Below are positions 14,932 to 21,770 of a DNA stretch of 36,298 nt, piece after piece. Source of the DNA: an uncultured Oscillospiraceae bacterium (GTDB lineage Bacteria; Bacillota; Clostridia; Oscillospirales; Oscillospiraceae); assembly GCA_910588365.1 (NCBI GenBank), contig CAJUQS010000048.1, positions 1 through 36,298 of the forward strand, written 5' to 3'. Every line of letters begins with the position of its first letter. Position 1 is the first letter of the stretch. The notes beneath the pieces were generated by a model. That model was not told where the DNA came from, searched no databases, and saw nothing but the letters and a program-made list of their open reading frames with translations. The translations under genes were made by a program, and so were the position numbers.

Positions 14932-15827
14932 TTGAAGTGAAGAGCCTGGTCAAGAGCTTTGACGGCTTCCGGGCCCTGGACGGGGCGGACATCACCGTGC
15001 CCGACGGCGGGGTCTACGGACTGGTGGGGCCCAACGGCGCGGGCAAGTCCACCATCATCCGCCACCTCACCGGCATCTACCGACCCGACAGCGGGGAGGT
15101 GCTGGTAGAGGGGGAGAACGTCTATGAGAACGCGGGGAAGAAGGCCCTGATGGCCGCCATTCCCGACGACTGGTACTACTTTCCCTCCGCCACCATCCTG
15201 GACATGATGCGCTTCTACCAGGGGTTCTACCCCAACTTCGACATGGCCCGGTACGAGAAATTCCGGGAGGTGTTCGCCCTGCCGGAGAAGAGCCCCATCC
15301 GCCGCATGAGTAAGGGAATGCAGAAGCAGGCCGCCTTCTGGCTGACCATGTGCTGCCGTCCGAAGTACCTCATTCTCGACGAGCCCGTGGACGGCCTGGA
15401 CCCGGTGATGCGCCGCCAGGTGTGGAGCCTGATGATGAGCGATGTGTCCGAGTACGGCACCACCGTTCTGGTCTCCTCCCACAACCTGCGGGAGCTGGAG
15501 GACGTGTGCGACCACGTGGGCATCATGAACAAGGGCCGGGTTCTGCTGGAGCGGAGCCTGAGCGATCTCCAGGAGAACATTGTCAAGCTCCAGGCGGTAT
15601 GGCCCGCCGGGGAGACGCCCGTACTGCCCAGCCAGATGGAGGTGCTCCACACCTCCCACGTGGGGCGGGTGTACACCTACATTGTACGCGGCAAGGCCGG
15701 GGACATCACCGGGCGGCTGGAGCAGTTCAAGCCCCTGATGATGGAGGCCCTTCCCCTGAGTCTAGAGGAGATCTTTATCTATGAGCTGGGAGGTGAGCAG
15801 TATGCCGTCAAAGAGATCATTCTTTAA
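14928..15827 (+). CDS. ABC transporter ATP-binding protein (YtrB/BcrA-like)
   Basis: A 299-aa ATPase. Walker A is GPNGAGKST (residues 34-42), Walker B YLILDEP (147-153) followed by VDGLDP, and the switch histidine is in VSSHNL. The signature loop reads MSKGMQ instead of LSGGQ, as is common in this exporter-type family. A C-terminal extension of about 85 residues follows the ATPase core. ATG 14928 overlaps the GntR stop (ATGA). Its 3' end overlaps the permease gene by 26 bases, so the products are made together. It likely energises the permease next to it, for export of a drug, peptide or lipid-like compound, or for envelope stress defence. Confidence 0.9.
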   Translation: MIEVKSLVKSFDGFRALDGADITVPDGGVYGLVGPNGAGKSTIIRHLTGIYRPDSGEVLVEGENVYENAGKKALMAAIPDDWYYFPSATILDMMRFYQGFYPNFDMARYEKFREVFALPEKSPIRRMSKGMQKQAAFWLTMCCRPKYLILDEPVDGLDPVMRRQVWSLMMSDVSEYGTTVLVSSHNLRELEDVCDHVGIMNKGRVLLERSLSDLQENIVKLQAVWPAGETPVLPSQMEVLHTSHVGRVYTYIVRGKAGDITGRLEQFKPLMMEALPLSLEEIFIYELGGEQYAVKEIIL

Positions 15828-17691
15828 CCGGACCCTGTTCCGGAAGAATCTGAGCCGCTTCTGGCCGCTTTGGGGCGGCGTATCCCTGGTGGGGAGCATG
15901 GCGCCGCTTTATATCCTGCTGGCACTGCTGGGGGGCCGCGGTCCGTATAGTCCCGAGCCCTGGGAGTTCGCTTCGGCGCTCTACACAACGGCCACCTTCT
16001 TTCTCCCGGCCGCCATAGCCGCCTACGCCGTCCTGTGCGCCATGACGGCCTGGGGCTACCTGTACGATGGGCGGGCCGTGGGGATGATGCACGCCCTGCC
16101 CGTGGACCGCACCTGCATCTTTGTGACCAGCACCCTGTCGGGGCTGGCCGCGCTGCTGATTCCCTTTTTTGTGGTGGGCGGCTTTTCCTGCCTCATCGCC
16201 CTCATCTGGGGGTTCCTCGATCTGACGGCGGTGGTGATGACCACCCTGACGGTGCTGCTGCTGGCGCTGACCTTCTATGGCCTGGCTACCTTCTCCGCCA
16301 TGCTCACCGGGCACATTCTGGCGCTGCCCGTCTTATACGCCCTGCTGAACTTCCTGGCGCCCCTGCTGGAGGCCCTCGTGATCGGCCAGTCCCAGGAGTT
16401 CCTGGTGGGTGTGGGGGCCGATGAATTCGGCAGGAGCATCTTCCTCTCACCGCTCTTTCAGATCTACACGCGTTTCCATCCCGATGTGGAGAAGGTGGAC
16501 GGCACCCCCGTGTACCATCTCACCGGGCTGTGGGTGGTGGCGCTGTACGCCCTGGCGGGGCTGGCACTGCTGGCCGTCAGCTGGCTGCTCTTCCGGCGGC
16601 GGCACAGCGAGAGGGCCGGGAGCGTTGTGGCTTTCTCCTGGCTGCGGCCCGTGTTCCGCTACGGCGTGTCGCTGCTCAGCGCCCTCACCCTGGGGCGGCT
16701 GGTCTATGAGCTGATGTGGGCGTCCCTGTTCCAGCATGGCGGCTACGCGGATCTGCTTCCCATGTGCGTGTGCATGGCCGCCGGCGGCGCGCTGGGGTAC
16801 TATGTGGCCTCCATGCTGCTGGAGAAGTCCCTGCGGGTGTTCAAGGGCAGCTGGCCGGGCCTTGCCGCGGTTTGCGCGGGGGCGGTGCTGCTGTGCGTCC
16901 TTACCAGCATGGACATCTTCGGCGCGGAGCGCTGGACGCCGGATCCGGAGGAGGTGGAGTCGGTCCATTTGGGGGACTACAGCATAGGCTTCACCTTCTA
17001 TAGCGAGGACGATCCGCAGATGGTGGAGCAGGTGGTGGACATCCACCGGGCCATCGTGGAGGACCGGGACTATATCCGCGATGAGGAGCCGGAGGAGTAC
17101 CGGCGCGGGGAGTGCGTATCCCGATATATCAGTCTCCGCTACCGGCTGAAAAACGGCCGGGAGGTCCAGCGATTCTACAACCTGTGGGTAACGGCTGCCC
17201 GGGTTGCCCGGCCGGACACCTATGACAGCAGGCTGGCGGCGCTCTACAGAGCCCCGGAGACCATCCGGGAGCGGGCGGCCCTTCCCAAGGGCGCTGAGCT
17301 CCAGAGTGTCTACGTCTACAACTACGCCTCTGAGCAACCCCGCGACGGCATGTCCCTGGATGAGAACGATCTCGTCTACGGCGCGATCCTCCGGGATCTG
17401 GAGGAGGGGAATATCCCCGGCTGCAATTTGCTCCGCGAGGACTCCGGCCGGTACGCAGATCTCCATGTGGAGCTGGAGTACCGCCTGTGGAAGAGCCAGG
17501 AGAGCGCTTACGAGTACGGCTACAAGGACGTGCAGATCTATCCCTCCATGACCAACACCCTCCGGGCCCTGATGGGGCTGGACTACGTCAGCGAGGCCCA
17601 GCTGGCACTGTGGGACGAGGAGCTGGAGAAGGAGGAGGCGCTGCTCGCGGAGGAGGGGGGCATCCCCGCCGAATCTGTGGCGCGGCCCTGA
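15802..17691 (+). CDS. Large ABC-2 type permease with C-terminal DUF6449-like domain
   Basis: A 629-aa protein: about eight hydrophobic segments between residues 20 and 370 (for example LWGGVSLVGSMAPLYILLALL and SALYTTATFFLPAAIAAYAV), then a soluble, very acidic domain (about 375-629) starting near ERWTPDPEEVESVHLGDYSIGF that resembles DUF6449. That domain probably faces outside, after the last membrane span. ATG 15802 has GGAGGTG (15789-15795) 6 bases ahead; an in-frame ATG at 15781 would start before that site. It overlaps the ATPase gene by 26 bases. It is the membrane partner of that ATPase in the GntR-controlled operon. Confidence 0.85.
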   Translation: MPSKRSFFNRTLFRKNLSRFWPLWGGVSLVGSMAPLYILLALLGGRGPYSPEPWEFASALYTTATFFLPAAIAAYAVLCAMTAWGYLYDGRAVGMMHALPVDRTCIFVTSTLSGLAALLIPFFVVGGFSCLIALIWGFLDLTAVVMTTLTVLLLALTFYGLATFSAMLTGHILALPVLYALLNFLAPLLEALVIGQSQEFLVGVGADEFGRSIFLSPLFQIYTRFHPDVEKVDGTPVYHLTGLWVVALYALAGLALLAVSWLLFRRRHSERAGSVVAFSWLRPVFRYGVSLLSALTLGRLVYELMWASLFQHGGYADLLPMCVCMAAGGALGYYVASMLLEKSLRVFKGSWPGLAAVCAGAVLLCVLTSMDIFGAERWTPDPEEVESVHLGDYSIGFTFYSEDDPQMVEQVVDIHRAIVEDRDYIRDEEPEEYRRGECVSRYISLRYRLKNGREVQRFYNLWVTAARVARPDTYDSRLAALYRAPETIRERAALPKGAELQSVYVYNYASEQPRDGMSLDENDLVYGAILRDLEEGNIPGCNLLREDSGRYADLHVELEYRLWKSQESAYEYGYKDVQIYPSMTNTLRALMGLDYVSEAQLALWDEELEKEEALLAEEGGIPAESVARP

Positions 17692-17710
17692 ACATCCGGG
17701 TCAAGCAAAT

Positions 17711-17739
17711 CCGCCCGGCCACATGACGTGGCCGGGCGG
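17711..17739. terminator. Terminator hairpin between convergent genes
   Basis: CCGCCCGGCCAC (17711-17722) pairs with GTGGCCGGGCGG (17728-17739) around a 5-base loop. It follows the permease gene by 19 bases; neither side has a long T tract, so it may act weakly in both directions. Confidence 0.55.
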
Positions 17740-17824
17740 AATAATCGTTCTTTGGGCGTGTTGCCATTTTTCAAACAAGCCCCAAGCGCGGCATGGAAGT
17801 CCCGCGCTGCCTGTCCGGCAGGGC

Positions 17825-18415
17825 TTACCGCTCGTAGGGAGACAGCTCCAGGCGGATGAAGTAGCCCTGGTCGTGAGAGCAGACGGGGCACTTGGCGGGG
17901 GCCTGCTTGCCGGAGAGGACGTGGCCGCAGTTGAGGCACATCCAGCCGGTCTCCACATCGCTGACAAAGAGCTTGTTGTCCTGCAGGTACTTGGCGAAGC
18001 GCTCGAAGCGCTGGGCGTGGACCTTCTCGATCTCCGCAATCTGGCTGAAGTGGCGGGCGATCTCGGCGAAGCCCTCCTCCTTGGCCTTTTCGGCGAAGGC
18101 GGGGTAGATGTCGCCGAACTCGTCCAGCTCGTGCTGCCGTGCCAGCTCCAGCAGCTTCTGGGGCTGGTCGGGCAGGTCCACGGGGTAGCCGGCGGTGATG
18201 GTCACGCTCTCGCACCCGGCCTGCTTGAGGTGGTTGTAGAAGATCTCGGCGTGTTCCTTCTCCTGGTCCGCGGTATAGAGAAAGATGGCCTCCAGCACCT
18301 GCAGCTTGTTCTGCTGGCAGAGGCCGGCGGCAAAGGTATAGCGGTTTCTGGCCTGGCTCTCCCCGGCGAAGGCCCGGAGAAGGTTTTCCTTGGTGACGCT
18401 GTTTTTCAGTTCCAT
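17825..18415 (-). CDS. rbr: Rubrerythrin
   Basis: A 196-aa non-haem iron peroxidase that protects anaerobes from hydrogen peroxide. The N-terminal ferritin-like four-helix domain has the diiron ligands in AFAGESQARNRY (Glu19), EKEH (Glu52, His55) and EIEKVH (Glu128/Glu130, His133). The C-terminal rubredoxin-like domain has the four iron cysteines Cys160, Cys163, Cys176 and Cys179 (CLNCG and CPVC). Cytosolic; electrons come from NAD(P)H or rubredoxin via partners not encoded here. AAAGGAG precedes ATG 18415 by about 9 bases. It is a single gene, divergent from the Asn/Gln-rich mini-protein gene. No clear regulator site was identified. Confidence 0.95.
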   Translation of the reverse strand: MELKNSVTKENLLRAFAGESQARNRYTFAAGLCQQNKLQVLEAIFLYTADQEKEHAEIFYNHLKQAGCESVTITAGYPVDLPDQPQKLLELARQHELDEFGDIYPAFAEKAKEEGFAEIARHFSQIAEIEKVHAQRFERFAKYLQDNKLFVSDVETGWMCLNCGHVLSGKQAPAKCPVCSHDQGYFIRLELSPYER

Positions 18416-18556
18416 GGGAATGCTCCTTTCACAATGTCGGATATCCCTATTGTTTTCAAAAAATTTCCGATTATTCCGGAAAAGACGTGTATAACGCCTG
18501 GAGCAGCTGGAAACAATAGGTCCGTACCGCTTTTTGGAAAGGAGGGTTCCACTGTT

Positions 18557-18673
18557 ATGAACACCAAGAACAACAATCAGAACAACAGCCAGAACCAGAA
18601 CAACAACCAGAATCAGAACAATCAGAACCAGAATCAGAACCAGAACCAGAACAACAGCCAGAACAAGCGCTGA
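18557..18673 (+). CDS. 38-aa Asn/Gln-only low-complexity mini-protein
   Basis: After MNTK the peptide is almost entirely Asn and Gln: 20 Asn and 11 Gln of 38 residues, with a few Ser and a KR end. AAAGGAGG (18538-18545) lies 11 bases before ATG 18557, and a terminator hairpin follows at 18685, so this looks like a complete small transcription unit. The sequence is prion-like and could self-assemble or coat a surface; similar Asn/Gln-rich micro-proteins occur in spore-formers, but no function can be assigned. The repeat of AAC-CAG codons could also arise by slippage. It diverges from rubrerythrin. Confidence 0.6.
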   Translation: MNTKNNNQNNSQNQNNNQNQNNQNQNQNQNQNNSQNKR

Positions 18674-18684
18674 GGACAGCGATC

Positions 18685-18727
18685 CGGAGGCCGCCTGCAG
18701 GACAATGCCGGCGGCCTCCGCTTGCTT
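18685..18727 (+). terminator. Terminator of the Asn/Gln-rich gene
   Basis: CGGAGGCCGCC (18685-18695) pairs with GGCGGCCTCCG (18710-18720), 11 bp perfect, followed by CTTGCTT. It begins 12 bases after the mini-gene stop. Confidence 0.65.
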
Positions 18728-18808
18728 GAGCGGGCAGGGGCCGGTTCCCCGGCTGTTTCACCGCGCTGTTGACATGATGGAAGGGAAGGGCAGAGCACCT
18801 GCCCTGTC

Positions 18809-18847
18809 GCCGCTCCCGGTATTGCGCGTACCGGAGCGGCTTTTATT
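18809..18847 (+). terminator. Second hairpin with T tract, beside the coiled-coil gene stop
   Basis: GCCGCTCCCGGTA (18809-18821) pairs with TACCGGAGCGGC (18829-18840), with one unpaired base, followed by TTTTATT on the plus strand. It backs up the terminator at 18685. On the minus strand the hairpin directly follows the coiled-coil gene, whose TAA is read from 18845-18843. Confidence 0.6.
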
Positions 18848-19223
18848 GCGCCTTTTTCAGCTCGTTGACATCCATGCGGAGGAGCGTAATGGCGTCCTTC
18901 ATAATGGAAATATCACTCTCATGCTCGTCAACCCGCTCCTTTGGCGCCAGCGTGTCCAGCTTCTCCATGATGGTCCCGTGGCTTTCGTAGAGCGCTTGAA
19001 TCCTGGGAAGAACGACATTCTCCTGGGTGACTGCTACGCGCGTCAGGGTGGTCTGCATGTCCTCCTGGTCGGCTTTCATCTTCTCTTGATCGGCCTTCAT
19101 TTTTTCCTGGGTAGCTTTCATTTCTGAGAGGTCGGCCTTCATTTTCTCCTGGTCAGTTTTCATTTCTGAGAGGTCAGCTTTCATTTCTGACAGCATTGCT
19201 AAAATCTTCTCTTCGTTGTTCAT
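18843..19223 (-). CDS. Heptad-repeat coiled-coil protein
   Basis: A 126-aa soluble protein. Residues 7-60 are a chain of near-identical heptads of the type M-K-[AT]-D-x-[SE]-[EK] (MKADLSE, MKTDQEK, MKATQEK, MKADQED), followed by a second helical part (VVLPRIQALYESHGTIMEKLDTLA, then DEHESDISIMKDAITLLRMDVNEL). There is no signal peptide or membrane span. The DNA repeats match the protein repeats, so copy number could vary between strains. AAAGGAG precedes ATG 19223 by 8 bases on the minus strand. A promoter lies at 19328-19356. Function unknown; a structural or scaffolding role is only a guess. Confidence 0.75.
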   Translation of the reverse strand: MNNEEKILAMLSEMKADLSEMKTDQEKMKADLSEMKATQEKMKADQEKMKADQEDMQTTLTRVAVTQENVVLPRIQALYESHGTIMEKLDTLAPKERVDEHESDISIMKDAITLLRMDVNELKKAQ

Positions 19224-19327
19224 GATGCACTCCTTTCCTGTTCTGACAATTTTTCAAATCTGTCAGATACCGCGAGAACCAGTCGGGGTACAGAAACCTG
19301 AATAACACAAAAAATCAGTATCTGTCT

Positions 19328-19356
19328 CTATTATAGTGCAAGCTGGGACAGAATAC
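19328..19356 (-). promoter_or_regulatory. Promoter for the coiled-coil gene
   Basis: On the minus strand TTGTAT (19356-19351) and TATAAT (19333-19328) are 17 bases apart. The leader would be about 98 bases long and include the CTGACA/TGTCAG inverted repeat just upstream of the ribosome site. Confidence 0.6.
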
Positions 19357-19522
19357 AAGGAGGAAATATGGCCTAAAATGAAACGATGCACACGCCGCAG
19401 GTATTGTGCACTCCAGCAGGAACCAAACCGAACAGGAAGCAAAATAGAACCCAATGCAGATATAAATGTAAACGTAGATGGGGGTGAAGGAGAAGGCCGC
19501 CGCCCCCCACCAAAGCCCCCAA

Positions 19523-19597
19523 ATTCTTAAATTTCCCTTAATATTCGTCCAAAACAGCCGCCCTGGCCTTGCAATCCGGGGCCGGGTCACGTACAAT
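19523..19597 (+). promoter_or_regulatory. Promoter of the two-component operon with upstream direct-repeat box
   Basis: TTGCAA (19569-19574) and TACAAT (19592-19597) are 17 bases apart. Upstream, CTTAA recurs 11 bases apart (19526-19530 and 19537-19541). Read on the minus strand, the first copy is TTTAAGAAT (19531-19523), the same 9-mer found at 14367-14375. The arrangement suggests autoregulation by the OmpR-family regulator. Confidence 0.5.
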
Positions 19598-19623
19598 CGG
19601 AGAAGCAGAAAAGGAGGACGCAC

Positions 19624-20322
19624 ATGAGCGATAAAATCCTGATTGTAGATGACGACGCGGAGATCCGGGAGGTCCTGCGGGTGCTCCTGACCAGCGAGAA
19701 CTTCGAGGTGGACCAGGCCGCCGGCGGGGAGGAGGCCCTGGCCTACCTGGAGGAGCACGACGGAGGCGTGGATCTGGTGATTCTGGACGTGATGATGGAG
19801 GGGCTGGGCGGGTACCACGTGTGCCTGCGGCTGCGGGAGAAGTGGAACGTGCCGGTGCTGTTCCTCACGGCCAAAAGCCGGGAGTCGGATCTGACCATGG
19901 GCTACTCCAGCGGCGGGGACGACTACCTGGTCAAGCCCTTCTCCTACCCGGAGCTGCTGGCCAGGGTGAAGGGCCTGCTGCGCCGCTACCAGGTCTACAA
20001 GGGCAAGCCGGAGGAGGCCAGGGAGGAGGCGGAGTGGTGCGGTCTGCGCCTGAACCTCCGCAGCAACTTGGTCTGGCGCAACGACCGGGAGATTGATCTG
20101 ACGGAGACGGAGTACCGCATCCTGCGGCTGCTGCTGCAAAACCAAGGCAAGATCTTCTCCCTCCAGAACCTCTACGAGAGCGCGTGGCAGGAGCCCTACT
20201 TCGCCTCCTCCGGCAACACGGTCATGGTCCACATCCGCCGCCTGCGGGAGAAGGTGGAGGACGACCCCAAGCATCCGGAGTTTATCAAGACCATCTGGGG
20301 AAAGGGGTATCGGATTGGATAG
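19624..20322 (+). CDS. OmpR/PhoB-family response regulator (VanR-like)
   Basis: A 232-aa regulator. The receiver domain (1-118) has the acidic pocket DDD (residues 9-11), the phosphoryl-acceptor Asp55 in LVILDVMM, Thr82 and Lys104 in DDYLVKPFS. The C-terminal winged-helix DNA-binding domain (about 130-232) ends in the typical HIRRLREKVEDDPKHPEFIKTIWGKGYRI. AAGGAGG (19611-19617) precedes ATG 19624 by 6 bases. It overlaps the kinase gene by 8 bases. It is the probable user of the TAAGAAT-type direct repeats at 19523, 21665 and 14359; this link is inferred from their 11-base phase and position. Confidence 0.95.
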   Translation: MSDKILIVDDDAEIREVLRVLLTSENFEVDQAAGGEEALAYLEEHDGGVDLVILDVMMEGLGGYHVCLRLREKWNVPVLFLTAKSRESDLTMGYSSGGDDYLVKPFSYPELLARVKGLLRRYQVYKGKPEEAREEAEWCGLRLNLRSNLVWRNDREIDLTETEYRILRLLLQNQGKIFSLQNLYESAWQEPYFASSGNTVMVHIRRLREKVEDDPKHPEFIKTIWGKGYRIG

Positions 20323-21679
20323 AAAGCGGCGGTTCTCCCGGCTGGGCGGGAAGCTGGTGGGCGCGTCCCTGGCGGGACTTGTCCTGGCCTTTGTCCTCTA
20401 CTACCTGATCTATGGCCTGGCGGTGCCCTGGGTGCTCTACAGCGAGCGGTTCGCGGGGTACTGGCAGGAGCGGCAGGAGCTCTCGCTCCAAAGCTACCAG
20501 GACTACGTATCGGAGCAGAACCTGTCGGTGGAGCAGGTGGTGGGGGACCAGGACAAGGGCTGGAGCGATGTCACGACGGCCGTCTATACAGTGGTGGTCG
20601 GCACGTTGGCGGAGCCGTTTCGGGCTGCGGAGACGGCGGAGAGTGAGGACGGGGTGTACTACGCCTTCTCTGTCGTTCCCGCGGTGGAGGCGGAGACGGA
20701 CGCCCTCTCTGTCCACATGCTCTCGGACTTGAAGGAGATCCAGTGCGCCGACGGGACGGTCTACATCTCCGCCGCGCCCAACATCCTGTGGGTGGAGAGC
20801 GTGGGGCGCATCGCGGGACTGGCGCTGGCGCTGGCGGGGTTCTGCGCGGTGATGGTGCCCGCCGTGGTGCGGCTGCTGCGGCGGATTGAGGATCTGTCGG
20901 GGGAGACGGGGCTGCTCATGGCCGGGGATCTGAGCCACAGCATCCACGCCCCGGGGAGCGACGAGCTCAGCTCCCTGGGCGGGGACATCGAGCGGCTGCG
21001 GCTGAGCGTACTGGAGCGCATCGAGGGGGAGCGGGAGGCGGTGGGAGCCAACGGCCGCCTGATCACCGGCCTGTCCCACGATCTGCGCACGCCCCTGACC
21101 AAGCTGATGGGCTACCTGGAGATTCTCAGATATCATAAATACGACACCCAGGCCGAGCACGACGCCTTTCTCCGCATGGCGCTGGAGAAGACGGAGCAGA
21201 TCAAGGGACTGACGGACCAGCTCTTCGCCCGCTGTCAGGCGTCCAGCCCGGCGGAGGGATTTGCCGGAACGCCGGAGGCGGTGGACGGGGCGGCCCTGCT
21301 GGGCCAGCTCCTGTCGGAGCAGTGCTGCGACCTCCAGCGGGAGGGGTTCGACGCCCGGCCCCCGGTGTTCGGGGAGGACTTCACCCTCTATCTGCGGGTG
21401 GAGGACGTGGTCCGGGTGTTTGACAACCTGTTCTCCAACCTGCGCAAGTATGCGGATCCGGCCTGTCCGGTGGATATCCGGGCGGAGCTGGACCCGGAGA
21501 CGGTCCGCCTGGAGCTGGAAAACCGGATTCTGACGGCGTCCGGCGGCGGGGACAGTCACGGTTGCGGCCTGCCCACCATGAGGGAGCTGATGGAGCGGGG
21601 CGGCGGCAGGCTGGAGACGGAGCGGACGGGGGAGACCTACCGCACGGTCCTGCTGTTCCCCAAATGTAAGAATCTGTAA
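20315..21679 (+). CDS. Membrane sensor histidine kinase partner of the response regulator
   Basis: A 454-aa kinase. Membrane spans near residues 14-36 and 163-186 enclose an outside sensor domain of about 125 residues with no recognised family. A HAMP-like linker follows (about 187-240), then the phosphoacceptor His255 in LSHDLRTPLTKLMGYLE, and an ATPase domain with N-box VFDNLFSNLRKYA (about 368-380) and a GCGLPTM glycine motif. The G1 (DxGxG) box is not evident, as in the short VanS-like ATPase domains. TTG 20315 is the start, preceded by GGGGAAAGGGG and overlapping the regulator gene by 8 bases. The signal is unknown; the genes suggest that it controls the lipoprotein downstream. Confidence 0.92.
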   Translation: MDRKRRFSRLGGKLVGASLAGLVLAFVLYYLIYGLAVPWVLYSERFAGYWQERQELSLQSYQDYVSEQNLSVEQVVGDQDKGWSDVTTAVYTVVVGTLAEPFRAAETAESEDGVYYAFSVVPAVEAETDALSVHMLSDLKEIQCADGTVYISAAPNILWVESVGRIAGLALALAGFCAVMVPAVVRLLRRIEDLSGETGLLMAGDLSHSIHAPGSDELSSLGGDIERLRLSVLERIEGEREAVGANGRLITGLSHDLRTPLTKLMGYLEILRYHKYDTQAEHDAFLRMALEKTEQIKGLTDQLFARCQASSPAEGFAGTPEAVDGAALLGQLLSEQCCDLQREGFDARPPVFGEDFTLYLRVEDVVRVFDNLFSNLRKYADPACPVDIRAELDPETVRLELENRILTASGGGDSHGCGLPTMRELMERGGGRLETERTGETYRTVLLFPKCKNL

Positions 21680-21720
21680 GAATTCTGCCAGTAGGAATGT
21701 AAGAATTTTTCCGCTATACT
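21665..21720 (+). promoter_or_regulatory. Activator-type promoter with TGTAAGAAT repeats
   Basis: TGTAAGAAT occurs exactly at 21665-21673, 21675-21683 and 21698-21706, with a degenerate copy (AGTAGGAAT) at 21690-21698. The -10 is TATACT (21715-21720), but the bases 17 upstream (TAGGAA) are a poor -35, and the last repeat abuts the -35. This is the layout of a promoter that needs an OmpR-family activator. It overlaps the end of the kinase gene. Confidence 0.6.
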
Positions 21721-21770
21721 GTCCTCCAGACCCGACCGGGAGAGCCGGTGGGGAAAGGAGGACTTTTTTC

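Larger units (their letters stand above)
19224..19623. other. 400-base intergenic region, no gene seen
   Basis: It holds the leader of the coiled-coil gene with an inverted repeat CTGACA/TGTCAG (19243-19266), that gene's promoter (19328-19356), and the response-regulator box and promoter (19523-19597). Between 19357 and 19522 I see nothing convincing. An AAGGAGGAAAT at 19355-19365 is followed by ATG-GCC-TAA, a two-codon frame only. Confidence 0.5.

Noticed and set aside
18557..18673. Reading the AAC-CAG repeats as a CRISPR-like or satellite array
   Set aside because: The repeat unit is only about six bases, without spacers, and the frame has its own ribosome site and stop.
19336..19530. A 64-codon plus-strand frame before the response regulator
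   Set aside because: It opens at a TTG without a ribosome site, has no protein-like pattern, and overlaps control sequences.
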